Positions 33,352 to 43,500 of a stretch of 64,000 bases of DNA are shown in pieces (within the stretch, counting starts at the first letter, position 1; each line of letters begins with the position of its first letter). The position numbers were made by a program, and so were the translations under genes. The stretch is from contig NZ_CP012404.1 in the NCBI RefSeq assembly GCF_001305595.1, positions 558,001 through 622,000 on the forward strand, written 5' to 3'. Origin of the DNA: Azospirillum thiophilum (GTDB taxonomy: Bacteria > Pseudomonadota > Alphaproteobacteria > Azospirillales > Azospirillaceae). Under the pieces are notes generated by a model that saw only the letters and a program-made list of their open reading frames with translations, was not told the DNA's origin and searched no databases.

Positions 33352-36300
33352 ATGCAGATCGGCATCAGCGCAACCTTCCAGTTTTTCAAGGTTTTCAGCA
33401 AGAAACTGGAAGCGTCGACCGTCTGCAAATTGTCGATATCGAAGTCGCACAGCCTGATCTATGCCGAAATGAGAGATCTCGACATCGTCGAATTGCTGGA
33501 CGAATCCTTCGATCTCGAATTGGACGGGGTTTTCCTCAAGGTATCCTCGGCGGGCTTCTTCACCTTTTCCGCCACCGGCGGCGGCTCTCCGGAAACCACC
33601 CTGCGAAGCGCCTTTCCCCAGTCGCCGGTTCCCGCCTCCGTCGCGGCTGTCACCCGGCCGGTCACCGGCACCACGTCCTTCTGGCTGACGGTCGCGCTGA
33701 CCGATCCCGATGCCGACGGCGGCCTGTTCTACAGCATCGCCGACATCGGAATTTCCAAGGCGAGCTCGATATCCCTGTCGGCGACCTTCGCCAAGGACAC
33801 CAAGGCCGCAACCGCCATCCGCAATGCGCTCTACACCGCCAGACTGGATGGTTCGGTCAGCCTGTTCGACATTTTCACCTTCCGCGACATCGCCGTCACC
33901 TACAGCATCGTGGAGGGGAAAAAGCTCTCCGTCAGCGGTTCGCTCGACGTCTCCCTGTTCGGCAGCCACTTCACCTTCACCGGCGACATCCAGTCGGACA
34001 GCGCCAGGAAGGTCGTCACCGCCGATATCGCAGCGGTCGGGAACGTCGATCTCGCCTCGCTGTTCGATGGCGGTTTTCCGAACATCTCGTTCACCGGCCT
34101 CCGCTTCAACCTCCATTATCCGTACGGGCGGAACAAGAGCGCCGCCAAGTTCATGATGCGGGGCAACTGCGATTTCGCCAGCCTCCAATTCACCGGTCTC
34201 CTGTATCTGGAGGGCACGAAGCCGACATTGGCCAGCGTCGTCTTCACCCGGTCGGCGTCCATCAGCACCCTGTTCGACCAGTGCATCGAGAACGCATCCT
34301 GGCCCTCCGATCTGGTCGACCTGACCCTGCTGGCAGGCAGCCAGGTCTACTACAACGCGACACGGGACCCGCTGACCCTGACGCTGTCCCATGACGGAAC
34401 AGCCCCGACGCTGCTGCCGGCTCCCGCCGGCGCGGCCGGCCCGCTTCCCGGCGGTCCGAGGAGCGTCACCTACCGCGAGGGCTTCAACGTCGCCGCCTCG
34501 TTCGTCCTGACCTTGCTGAAGGACATCGAGATCGCCGGTACCCTCCTGGTCAACGACGAGGGCGTCACCGCCAGGATCGAGATCGCCAAGCCGATCGACA
34601 TCTATGTCCTGTCGATCACCCGGCAGGGCGACCGCAGTCTCGGCCCCGTGCTGTCCTTGAACACCAAGGGCAGGACAGGATCGCTCGGCTTCGCCGGGTC
34701 GCTGCTGTTCTTCCAGGAATCCTTCGGCGTCGCCGCGACCGTCGCCGCCACAAAGAGCGCGGCTGGGAGGCTGAAGATCGAGGCCATCCTTTCCCCGTCC
34801 CGGGACTACCTGCCGCTTCTGCACGCATCCGACCGGCTGTCCTTCAGCTACAGCGCCGACCAGGGCTTCAAGGTCGATCACTGGCCGGTGTTCGAGGCGG
34901 TCGAGGACATCATTGATTTCTTCAGCACCCTGAAGGAGTTGTCCAGCGCGAAGGGCGGCAACGGCATCTGCGGCAAGATCGTCGACATCATCACCGACAA
35001 GCTGCTGGGCCAGACATGGTCCCTGTCTCCCACCTTCGCCTCCGACAGCACCAGGGGCCTCAGCCTGAACCTCAGCATTTCCTACAGCCTGGCCTGCGAC
35101 GGCAACGCCTTCGCCACCGTCACGCTGAAGGACGCGCTGGTGATCCCCATTCCCAACAGCGTCAGCCTGGACTCCTCCAGTCCGCACTACCTGTGGACGG
35201 TCATTGGCAAGGCCATCGAGGGCGCTGCGGAATCGATCGTCCAGGCCCTGCTGAACGACACGGAATCGATCGCCAAGTTCCTGGCGCTGTTCGCCGGCAA
35301 GGAGGCTGCGGAGTATGCCGCGACCCTGATCTGCCAGAAGCTGGTCGATGCGGCGCTGGACGCTGCCGTCGACGCCGCCCTTGCCGCCCTGGCCGACGCG
35401 GCCGCCACCGCGGCCGGTCCTGCCGCAGCCATCGCGGCGATGGGACCGGCCATCGCCGCCGCCCTTGCCGCCGCCGGCAGCCAGAGCCGTCCCGACGGCG
35501 ATCCGCCCGCCGCACCGGGCAACCTCGCCGTCACCGTTTCGGGCGGGGTGGTCACCGCCCGCTGGATGCCCAGCAGCGGCGCCCAAGGCTATACGGCCAC
35601 CCTCTCCGGCCAGGACGGCAAGCCGATTGCCGCCAGCGGCATGTTGGATTACCGGGCGCGCTCCCATTCCTTCGACGTCCGGCCGGAAGCTCTTCCCGCC
35701 CACTGCACCATCACCGTCACGGCGACGGGCGACCACGGAACCGGCCCGGCGGCGACCACGGCGGTCACCTATCTTGCCGCTCCTGCCGGCCTCGTGGCCG
35801 GGCCGGCGACCGTTTCCGACGGGGGCACCAGCCTGGAGGTCACCTGGACGGGCGTCGACGGTGCCACGTCCTACGCATTGACCGCGGCCGGCCTGGCGAC
35901 GCTCCACCGGACCGGGCCGGCAACCGCCGCCACGCTGACCTTCGGCCCGGACGAACCGGCTGGCACCTATGTGGTGACGGTCGTCGCCACCGGCGGTGCC
36001 GGAACCGTGTCGAGTCCGGCATCCGCGCCGCTGACCCTGACCCGCCTCGGCATCCCCGAGGGGCTGGCTGCCACTGTCGATGACGCCGGCACGGTCGCCC
36101 TGCGCTGGACGGCCGTCGCCGGCGCCTCCTTCTACACGGTGACCGCCGCCGGGCCGGTAATGCTGAGCCGAACCGTCACCACCGCCGAAACCACCCTGGC
36201 CTTCGGTCCCGACGACCCGGCCGGCGATTACGTGGTGACCGTCGCCGTAACCGGGGAGGAGGGGACCGTCGCCGGCCTGCCGTCCGCGCCGCTGACTCTG

Positions 36301-37668
36301 ATCCGGCTTGGCACGCCCACCGGGCTGATCGCCGCTGCGAAGACCACTGCCGATGTCGCGGCGCCCGCCATGATCGTCGCCAGTTGGGAAACCGTCGCCA
36401 ATGCCGGCTCCTACCGGCTGATCCTGACCGCGCCGGACGGCACAATTACCGCGGTGCCGGTGGTTGCTGCCGAGGGTGATTCCCAGTCCGGCGAGGTCAT
36501 GGTGCCGGCACCGGCCGGCGGAGCATGGACGCTGGCGGTTCAGGCATTGCCGCCCGACGGGGAATCCTCGACCGTCGCCGGTACGCTGTCGACCGTCGTC
36601 CCCTTTACCGGCCTGCCGGCTCCCACCGGATTGACCATTGTGAGGAGCGTGGCTTCCGATCCGCCCGATGTTGCGGCGGAGGTTCGCTGGAGTGCTGTCG
36701 CCCAGGCCACGTCCTATACAGTGACCGCTGTGGGGCCGGCGACACTCAGCGTCACCGTCTCGGCTGCCGAGGCCGTGCTGAGCTTCAACTCCGATGAACC
36801 GGCCGGCGAGTATTCAGTGACGGTCACCGCCAAAGGCGGCGAGCAAACCCTTCCCAGTGCGCAATCCGCCGCATCCGCCCTGGTCCGGCTCGCCACTCCC
36901 GTTCTGCTGCAAGTCGAGCGCTCTCCCACGGCTTGCGGTGTCATGTGGAACACTGTCGCCGGTGCGGAAGCCTATTTCCTACTTTTGACGACCCCGGACG
37001 GAAAGAGCGTGACCGAGACGATCGCTGCGGCCGATACGCGTTATCAGCGTTACGGCAAGTCGCTGAATTTGGAGGCCGAAGGCGACGCCTGGACGGTCGC
37101 CCTGCAAGCCTTGCCTGCCGACGACGCGGACCGGGTCGTTGGCAGCCCGTTGAGCGCGCCGGCGACCGCCTTGATCGCTCTGCCGGGAGGGCCGGTCAGG
37201 ATGGTACGCGACCGCAAGAAAGAGGGCGATCCCGCTGCCTGCGGCCGGGAGGTGATCACGGCCTTCCCGCCCCTGCTTCCCTATGGCCTGGCCAAGGCGA
37301 TGGATGTCTCTGCATACCGTACCGACGACATTCGTACTGCACTGCGGGCGGCGTTTCCGTCGATTGCCTCCGAACAGTTGAACGAGATCATCCGCCGGCT
37401 CGCTCCGCCGACCTATGACCCCTTCGATCTGATCGAAAATTGCCGGGCGCTTGGGATGAGTGCTGCCGATTGCGGCCGGCAGATGATCTTGCTGCATGCA
37501 GACTACTACTTCGGCGCTCTGATATTGGCGATGTTCATGGCCGGGTACGGTCAGGATGAGGCCAGGAAAGGAGTGCAGGCAGCCTTTCCCACGATCACCG
37601 AGGCCGAAATGGCTTCGGCTATTGCTCAAGTGTATCCCAAAGCGGATTCCGATCATTCCGGTTCGTAA
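33352..37668 (+). CDS. Giant modular protein with beta-repeat N-terminus, six FN3-like repeats and helical C-terminus
   Basis: The 1438-residue product has no family I can name. Residues 1 to about 660 are a beta-rich repeat region; units share a motif of the type D-[IL]-x-x-LLD/LFD followed by two short strands (DIVELLDESFDLELDGVFLK; NVDLASLFDGGFPNISFTGL). Residues about 665-715 are an alanine-rich helix. Six FN3-like modules follow, starting near residues 718, 807, 898, 985, 1087 and 1179, with repeated xxTVTAxGPxxL and DDPAGxYVVTV motifs. The last 160 residues are helical, with a duplicated DD/DE-x-R-x-x-[LV]-x-AAFP motif. No signal peptide or wall anchor is visible. The start is ATG 33352; a TTG 27 bases upstream is possible. 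An IS256-type element begins about 20 bases after the stop. Confidence 0.8.
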   Translation: MQIGISATFQFFKVFSKKLEASTVCKLSISKSHSLIYAEMRDLDIVELLDESFDLELDGVFLKVSSAGFFTFSATGGGSPETTLRSAFPQSPVPASVAAVTRPVTGTTSFWLTVALTDPDADGGLFYSIADIGISKASSISLSATFAKDTKAATAIRNALYTARLDGSVSLFDIFTFRDIAVTYSIVEGKKLSVSGSLDVSLFGSHFTFTGDIQSDSARKVVTADIAAVGNVDLASLFDGGFPNISFTGLRFNLHYPYGRNKSAAKFMMRGNCDFASLQFTGLLYLEGTKPTLASVVFTRSASISTLFDQCIENASWPSDLVDLTLLAGSQVYYNATRDPLTLTLSHDGTAPTLLPAPAGAAGPLPGGPRSVTYREGFNVAASFVLTLLKDIEIAGTLLVNDEGVTARIEIAKPIDIYVLSITRQGDRSLGPVLSLNTKGRTGSLGFAGSLLFFQESFGVAATVAATKSAAGRLKIEAILSPSRDYLPLLHASDRLSFSYSADQGFKVDHWPVFEAVEDIIDFFSTLKELSSAKGGNGICGKIVDIITDKLLGQTWSLSPTFASDSTRGLSLNLSISYSLACDGNAFATVTLKDALVIPIPNSVSLDSSSPHYLWTVIGKAIEGAAESIVQALLNDTESIAKFLALFAGKEAAEYAATLICQKLVDAALDAAVDAALAALADAAATAAGPAAAIAAMGPAIAAALAAAGSQSRPDGDPPAAPGNLAVTVSGGVVTARWMPSSGAQGYTATLSGQDGKPIAASGMLDYRARSHSFDVRPEALPAHCTITVTATGDHGTGPAATTAVTYLAAPAGLVAGPATVSDGGTSLEVTWTGVDGATSYALTAAGLATLHRTGPATAATLTFGPDEPAGTYVVTVVATGGAGTVSSPASAPLTLTRLGIPEGLAATVDDAGTVALRWTAVAGASFYTVTAAGPVMLSRTVTTAETTLAFGPDDPAGDYVVTVAVTGEEGTVAGLPSAPLTLIRLGTPTGLIAAAKTTADVAAPAMIVASWETVANAGSYRLILTAPDGTITAVPVVAAEGDSQSGEVMVPAPAGGAWTLAVQALPPDGESSTVAGTLSTVVPFTGLPAPTGLTIVRSVASDPPDVAAEVRWSAVAQATSYTVTAVGPATLSVTVSAAEAVLSFNSDEPAGEYSVTVTAKGGEQTLPSAQSAASALVRLATPVLLQVERSPTACGVMWNTVAGAEAYFLLLTTPDGKSVTETIAAADTRYQRYGKSLNLEAEGDAWTVALQALPADDADRVVGSPLSAPATALIALPGGPVRMVRDRKKEGDPAACGREVITAFPPLLPYGLAKAMDVSAYRTDDIRTALRAAFPSIASEQLNEIIRRLAPPTYDPFDLIENCRALGMSAADCGRQMILLHADYYFGALILAMFMAGYGQDEARKGVQAAFPTITEAEMASAIAQVYPKADSDHSGS

Positions 37669-37689
37669 CCGGCGGCTGAAGAAGATCAT

Positions 37690-39110
37690 GCCCCGAGGAG
37701 TGGTGTAGGATCTGGGTCGCTCATCAGGTTCTCCGGCCGGTCTGGCCGGATGGTCAGGCGGCCACAGCGGGCAGGCTGACGATGGGATCATCGCCGAGCG
37801 GGGCGATGGTTTCCAGCGTCATGTAGCGTGCCCGCTGAACGGCCCATTCATCGTTTTGCTCCAAGAGGATGGCGCCGATGAGCCTCGTAATCGCTTCCTC
37901 GTTGGGAAATATGCCGACAACCTCGGTGCGCCGCTTGATCTCGCCGTTGAGACGTTCAATCGGGTTTGTCGAGTGGAGCTTGGCCCGATGCTCCCTGGGA
38001 AAGGTCATGTAGGCCAGGACGTCTTCTTCCGCCTCGTCCATCAGGGTGGCCAGCTTCGGCAGCTTGGCCCGGACCTGATCGGCCACTTGCCGCCACTGCG
38101 TGCGAGCAGATGCCGCATCGTCCTGGGCGAAGGCCGTGGCGATGAAGGCCGCCACGACACGGCGTCCGCTCTTGCCGGCGTGGGCGAGCGCTGTCCTGGA
38201 GAAATGGACCCGGCACCTTTGCCACGTCGCCTGGAAGACCCGGGTGACGGCGGCCTTGATGCCGCCATGGGCGTCGGAGATCACCAGCTTGACGCCGCTC
38301 AGACCACGGCGCTTGAGCTTGCGTAGGAACTCGATCCAGAAGGTTTCCGCCTCGGACGGGCCGATGTCCATGCCCAGCACCTCGCGCCGGCCGTCGGTGT
38401 TGACCGCCACCGCGATGGTCACGGCGACCGAAACGATGCGTCCGTTCTGGCGCACCTTCACGTAGGTGGCATCCAGCCACAGGTAGGGCCAGTCGCCCTC
38501 GATGGGACGGCCGAGAAAGGTCTTAACCCGCTCGTCGATCTCGGCGCACAACCGACTGACCTGGCTCTTGGAGATGCCAGACATTCCCATGGCCTGGACC
38601 AGATCGTCCACCGAGCGCGTCGAGATGCCCTGGATGTAGGCCTCCTGGATCACCGCCGTCAGCGCCTTCTCAGCCATCCGCCGCGGCTCCAGAAAGCCGG
38701 GGAAGTAGGAGCCCTTGCGCAGTTTGGGAATGCGCAGCTCGACGGTGCCGGCTCGGGTTTCCCAGTCGCGATCGCGATAGCCGTTGCGCTGAACCAGTCG
38801 CTCGGCCGACCGTTCGCCATGACCGGCGCCGGTCAGGCCCTGCACCTCCAACTCCATCAGCCGCTCGGCAGCAAAGCCGATCATCTCGCGCAGAACATCG
38901 GCATCCGCGCCCTTCTCAAGCATCGCGCGAAGCGCCATCATCTCGTCGGTCATCGTGGTCACCCTTCGGTCGGGTTGAGGTGTGGTGACCAGACTCTATC
39001 GAAGAACCGCGATGACCGCCCCGCTATGGATAACCGGCCCGCCTACGCCAGCCATCGGAGGGCGCTACGGCGGGCCGGTTCCCCACAGCTCCTACACCAC
39101 CCCGTGGGGC
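37690..39110. mobile_element. IS256-family insertion sequence
   Basis: Imperfect terminal inverted repeats are seen: GCCCCGAGGAGTGGTGTAGGA at 37690-37710 and its near-complement TCCTACACCACCCCGTGGGGC at 39090-39110, enclosing one transposase gene. The length of about 1.4 kb is right for the family. Similarity continues a few bases outside these limits, so the true ends may be up to 6 bases further out. No clear target duplication was found. Confidence 0.82.
37754..38962 (-). CDS. IS256-family transposase
   Basis: The 402-residue protein is an apparently intact mutator-type DDE transposase. Family motifs include RNGYRDRDWETRAGTVELRI near residue 65, the first catalytic aspartate in YLWLDATYVKVR, the second in LVISDAHGGIKAAV and the glutamate region in TNPIERLNGEIKRRTEVVGI. 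It fills the element between the inverted repeats. There is no frameshift or internal stop, so the copy may be active. Confidence 0.95.
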   Translation of the reverse strand: MTTMTDEMMALRAMLEKGADADVLREMIGFAAERLMELEVQGLTGAGHGERSAERLVQRNGYRDRDWETRAGTVELRIPKLRKGSYFPGFLEPRRMAEKALTAVIQEAYIQGISTRSVDDLVQAMGMSGISKSQVSRLCAEIDERVKTFLGRPIEGDWPYLWLDATYVKVRQNGRIVSVAVTIAVAVNTDGRREVLGMDIGPSEAETFWIEFLRKLKRRGLSGVKLVISDAHGGIKAAVTRVFQATWQRCRVHFSRTALAHAGKSGRRVVAAFIATAFAQDDAASARTQWRQVADQVRAKLPKLATLMDEAEEDVLAYMTFPREHRAKLHSTNPIERLNGEIKRRTEVVGIFPNEEAITRLIGAILLEQNDEWAVQRARYMTLETIAPLGDDPIVSLPAVAA

Positions 39111-39163
39111 ACGACCCGATCCGGGGGCTGCGGCCGGGCTTGCCGCGGGATGAGGCGTGGGGG

Positions 39164-39361
39164 ATGGCGCAGGAAGCCTTGCGCTTGCTCGTCCCTCACG
39201 CGCGACGGCGGGGGCGGAGCGTGCTTTTGTCCTTGACCTATGTGGCCAAGGCCTTGCGGGTCACGGCCCCGCCAGGGGCGCCGGACCCGGTGCCGGCGGA
39301 CCTGGACAGCATCCTGCACGCCGCCCGCCGGGAGGCGGCACCGGCTGTTTGCGGAGAGTAA
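39164..39361 (+). pseudogene. 3' remnant of a gene interrupted by the IS256-type element
   Basis: The frame is open from inside the insertion sequence and reads sensible-looking protein from about 39111 (HDPIRGLRPGLPRDEAW, then MAQEALRLLVPHARRRGRSV) to a stop at 39361, directly followed by a hairpin terminator. This fits the tail of a native gene whose 5' part was cut off by the element. An internal ATG at 39164 would give a 65-residue basic product. I do not recognise the sequence, and the 5' part is not seen on the other side of the insertion. It could also be an unrelated small gene. Confidence 0.4.
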
Positions 39362-39380
39362 GGGACGCGCGGCGCGTCCC
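39362..39380. terminator. Hairpin terminator between convergent genes
   Basis: GGGACGCG-CGG-CGCGTCCC forms a perfect 8-base stem directly after the stop of the gene remnant and 21 bases before the stop of the convergent HD-GYP gene. There is no long T tract. Confidence 0.55.
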
Positions 39381-39401
39381 CTATTCGCCACGCCCGCCCT
39401 G

Positions 39402-40502
39402 TCACTCCTGGAACCGCAGCGCGATGGCCTTGAAGCGGTCGGCGTTTCGCAGGAAGGCGTCCGCCACGTCGGGATCGAAATGCCGCCCCCGGCCGTCGGC
39501 GATGATGCCAGCCGCTTCCTCGTGCGGCATCGGATCCTTGTAGACCCGCTTCGAGATCAGGGCGTCATAGACGTCGGCCAGCGCCATCAGCCGGGCCGAC
39601 AGCGGAATCTCCTCGCCCTTCAGGCCGCGCGGATAGCCGGAGCCGTCCCACTTCTCGTGATGGGACTCGGCGATCTCGCGGGCGAGGTGCAGGAAGGACG
39701 CGGTGCCGCCGCCCAGCATGGCTTCGGCCTGTGCGATCGCCGCGGCGCCCTGCGTGGCATGGCTCCTCATCACCTCCCATTCCCCGGCGGTCAGCTTGCC
39801 CGGCTTCAGCAGGATGGCATCCGGAATGCCGACCTTCCCGATGTCGTGCAGCGGCGCCGATTTGAACAGGAGGTCGATCATGTCGTCGGTCAGCACGGCG
39901 GCGAAGCGCGGGTGACCCTGCAGTTCCTCCGCCAGCGCCCGGACATAATGCTGGGTCCGCCTGATGTGGGCGCCCGTCTCGTTGTCGCGGGTTTCCGCCA
40001 GCGAGGCCATGGCGACGATGGTCACGTCCTGGATGGCCCGCATGTCGGCGGTGCGCCGCTCGACCTCCGCCTCCAGGTAGCGGGTCTTGTCGCGCAGGAA
40101 GTCGGCCGCCGCCTTCAGGTTCAGGTGGTTGCGGACACGGGCCTGCAGGATCGGCGCGCCGATCGGCTTGGTGATGTAATCGACCGCTCCCAGCTCCAGC
40201 CCGATCCGCTCGTCCTCCTGCTCGGCCAGGGCGGTCAGGAAGACGACGGGAATGTCGCGGGTCGCCGGATCGGCCTTCAGGTCGCGGCACACCCGATAGC
40301 CGTCGATGTCCGGCATCATGATGTCCAGCAGGATCAGGTCGGGACGGGGAACCGTGCGGGCGATGCGCAGCGCCTTCTCGCCGCCGTTGGCGACCTTGAC
40401 CTTGTAGCTGTCGCGCAGCAGGGCCGACATCAGGGCCAGATTGTCAGGCGTGTCGTCGACGACCAGGATCACGGGGCGGTCGCCATTGGACTCGTTGTTC
40501 AC
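39402..40502 (-). CDS. Response regulator with HD-GYP output domain (cyclic di-GMP phosphodiesterase)
   Basis: The 366-residue protein has an N-terminal receiver (ILVVDDTPDNLALMSALL; phospho-aspartate in LILLDIMMPDIDGYRVC, lysine in YITKPIGAPIL), a short coiled linker near residues 135-160 and a C-terminal HD-GYP domain (ETGAHIRRTQHYVR, PLHDIGKVGIPDAIL, ESHHEKWDGSGYPRGLKG). The HD and GYP signatures are intact, so it should hydrolyse cyclic di-GMP in response to phosphorylation. The start is GTG 40502 with TGGAGAG at normal spacing. It follows the MHYT hybrid kinase by 52 bases on the same strand, and that kinase ends in an HPt domain, so it is the likely phospho-donor. Confidence 0.92.
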   Translation of the reverse strand: MNNESNGDRPVILVVDDTPDNLALMSALLRDSYKVKVANGGEKALRIARTVPRPDLILLDIMMPDIDGYRVCRDLKADPATRDIPVVFLTALAEQEDERIGLELGAVDYITKPIGAPILQARVRNHLNLKAAADFLRDKTRYLEAEVERRTADMRAIQDVTIVAMASLAETRDNETGAHIRRTQHYVRALAEELQGHPRFAAVLTDDMIDLLFKSAPLHDIGKVGIPDAILLKPGKLTAGEWEVMRSHATQGAAAIAQAEAMLGGGTASFLHLAREIAESHHEKWDGSGYPRGLKGEEIPLSARLMALADVYDALISKRVYKDPMPHEEAAGIIADGRGRHFDPDVADAFLRNADRFKAIALRFQE

Positions 40503-40554
40503 TGAACTCTCCAGAGGGAAGCGGCCGTCCGCAGGGAGACCGCAAAAGACATCG

Positions 40555-43500
40555 TCATGCCGGCACTGCCGGCTCCGGCGCGGGGTGGAACGGCAGGGAC
40601 CGGACCAGCTCCAGCGCCTCGTCGAAATCGAAACGCTCGACCGCGCCGGCCAGCCGGCCATAGGCGTCGCGGCCCAGGGCGGCCTGCAGCGCCGTCCCCT
40701 CCTGCCGGAGCAGGGATTGCGCCTCGGGATCGTCCTCGGCCAGCATCGTGGCGAGCCGGTGCAGGAGTTCTCCGCATTCGGCCTCCATCCCGCCGGCGAT
40801 ATCGATGCCGGCCGCTGCAGTGTTCGGCCCGCCCGCCGCCGCCGCTTCCGGCTCCGGCTCCGGCATCGCCCGGTCGATCGCAACCAGCACGCGGGCCAGT
40901 TCCTCCCCCAGGCGGACCAGCGGCTGGGCACCGCAGGCCCCGGCCCGGACCAGGCTCTCGACGACCGCCGCCGCGTCGGCCAGCGCCATGGCGCCGATCT
41001 GTCCGGCAACGCCCTTCAGGCTGTGGACCAGCAGTTCCGCCCCGGCGGCCTCGCCGGCCTCCAGCGCCGAGGCCAGCCGCTGCCCCGTGTCGCGCTGATC
41101 GCTTTGGAAGCGGCCCAGCATCGAACGGTACATGGCGGCATTGTTCAGGACACGCTTCAGCGCGGACGCGGCGTCGATCTCCGGGGCCAGCCGGTCGAAG
41201 GGCGGTGGAGGCGGGAGGAGTGCCGCGGCCCGGCCCGCCGGCGCGGCCGGCGGCAGCGGCGCCGCCGGTTCGGCGGCTGCCGGCGGCCGGAGCGCCCAGC
41301 GGCCGACCATCGCATAGAGCTCTTCCGGGTCGATCGGCTTGGAAAGATGGTCGTCCATGCCGGCCTCCAGGCAGGCGCGGCGGTCGGCCTCCATCGCGTT
41401 GGCGGTCATGGCGACGACCGGGACGCCGGCCAGACCGCCGTCGGCACGGATGCGGCGGGTGGCTTCCAGCCCGTCCATCACCGGCATCTGCATGTCCATC
41501 AGGACGAGGTCGTAGCGGTACGCCGCCAGCCGGCCGAGCGCCGCGGCACCGTCATCCACGATGTCGGGACCGGCGCCGGCACTGGTCAGCAACTCGCGCA
41601 CCACGTCCTGGTTCAGCGGATTGTCCTCCGCCACCAGGATGCGCAGTCCGGCGAGGCTGCGCGCGGCGGCATCCTCCGGCAGCTGGGGAATGAGTGCCGC
41701 GGCATCCACCACCATGCCCAGGGCGCGGGTCGCGGCGTCGAGCAAGGTGCTGGGGTTGACCGGCTTGAACAGGACCTCCTCCACCGCGGCCTGGGCGGCG
41801 CGGTGCATGATCTCGTGGCCGCCATAGGCGGTGACGAGCACGAAGGCCGGCATCGCCGGTCCGTCCGACAGGCGGCGGATCGCCTTGACCGTTTCCAGCC
41901 CGTCGCGTCCCGGCATGCGCCAGTCGGCGAACACGATGTCGAAGGGCCGGCCGGCGGCGACCGCCGCCCGCACCAGCTCCACCGCCCGGTCGCCGCCCTC
42001 GGCCTCCTCCACCTCGAAGGTCATCGAGCGCAGCATGTCGCCGATGACGGCGCGCGTGCTGTCGTTGTCCTCCACCACCAGTGCGCGGCGGCCACGCATG
42101 CCGAGGACGGGAAGCGGCCGCGGCCCGGCGTCCGCCGCCAGACCGAGCGGCACCTCGAGCCAGAAGCTGCTGCCCTCGCCGGGGCGGCTGTCCACGCCGA
42201 CGGTGCCGCCCATCAGCTCGGCCAGCCGTTTGCAGATGACAAGGCCGAGGCCGGTGCCGCCGAAGCGGCGGGTGATCGACACGTCGGCCTGCTGGAAGGG
42301 CTGGAACAGGCGGGCGCGCGCCTCCTCCGACAGGCCGATGCCGGTGTCGCTGACGGTGAAGCGCAGGACCATGCCGCTGCCCTGCCCGCTTCCGTCCTGC
42401 CCGCTTCCGCCCCGCCCCACATCGCGGACGGTCAGCTTGATCTCGCCGCTGTCGGTGAACTTGATGGCGTTGTTGGCATAGTTCAGCAGGATCTGGCCGA
42501 GGCGGAGCGGGTCGCCGACCAGCCGCGACGGCAGGTCGGTCCCGACATCCAGGACCAGTTCCAGGCCCTTCGCCGCGGCACGCTCCACCACCATGTCGGT
42601 GACGCCGCGCAGCACCTGTTCCAGGTCCATCGGGATCGCCTCGATGGCGAGCTGGCCTGCCTCGATCTTCGAGAAATCCAGGATGTCGTTGATGATCGAC
42701 AGCAGCGAGCGCCCGGCCTGGAGGATCTTCGCCGCCTGGTCGCGCTGGCCCGGCGCCAGGCCCGACCGCAGCAGGATGTGGGCCATGCCCATGATGGCGT
42801 TCAGCGGCGTGCGGATCTCGTGGCTGACATTCGCAACGAAGGCGGATTTCGCGCGGTTGGCGGCGTCGGCCCCGCGGACGGCATCCTCGAGCTCGCGCTG
42901 GACGCGCTTGCGCTCGGTCACGTCGCGGACGATCCCGGTGAACAGCAGCTCGTCGCCCAGCCGCACCTGGCTGATCGACAGTTCCAGCGGAAACTCCTCG
43001 CCGGTCTTGCGCCGGCCGGTGGTCTCGCGCCCGATCCCGATGATCCGCGCCTCCCCGGTGTCGAGGAAATGGCGCAGATAGCCGTCATGGGCCGAGCGGT
43101 CCGGCTCCGGCATCAGCATCGAGACGTTGCGGCCGACGACCTCGTCGACCCGGTAGCCGAACATGCGGGCGGCGCTCGGGCTCCAGCGCTGGACGATCCC
43201 GCGGCTGTCGATGGTGACGACGCCGTCGACCACGGTGTCGAAGATCGCCTGCAGGCGCGCCTCGCCCGCCTTCGCCTCATGCTCCAGCGCGAGCCGGCGG
43301 CCGACCTCCTCGCGCAGGGCGCGGGAGGTCTCGACCTGCTGCCCGGCGAAGGCGGCGGCCATCGTCGTCATCGCCATCGAGACCGCGAACACCACGATCA
43401 GGATCGCCAGGGTGGTGGGCGGCAGCGACATCCCGACCCCGTCGGGGTTGGGCGTCGGAAAGAAGACCGCGGCGGACATGGCGGTATAATGCATGCCGGC

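Noticed and set aside
37680..39120. Target-site duplication of the IS256-type element
   Set aside because: The bases next to the two inverted repeats do not match, and the exact ends are uncertain.
38982..39236. Forward small frame overlapping the right end of the IS256-type element
   Set aside because: It has shadow-type composition and competes with the better-supported frame ending at 39361.
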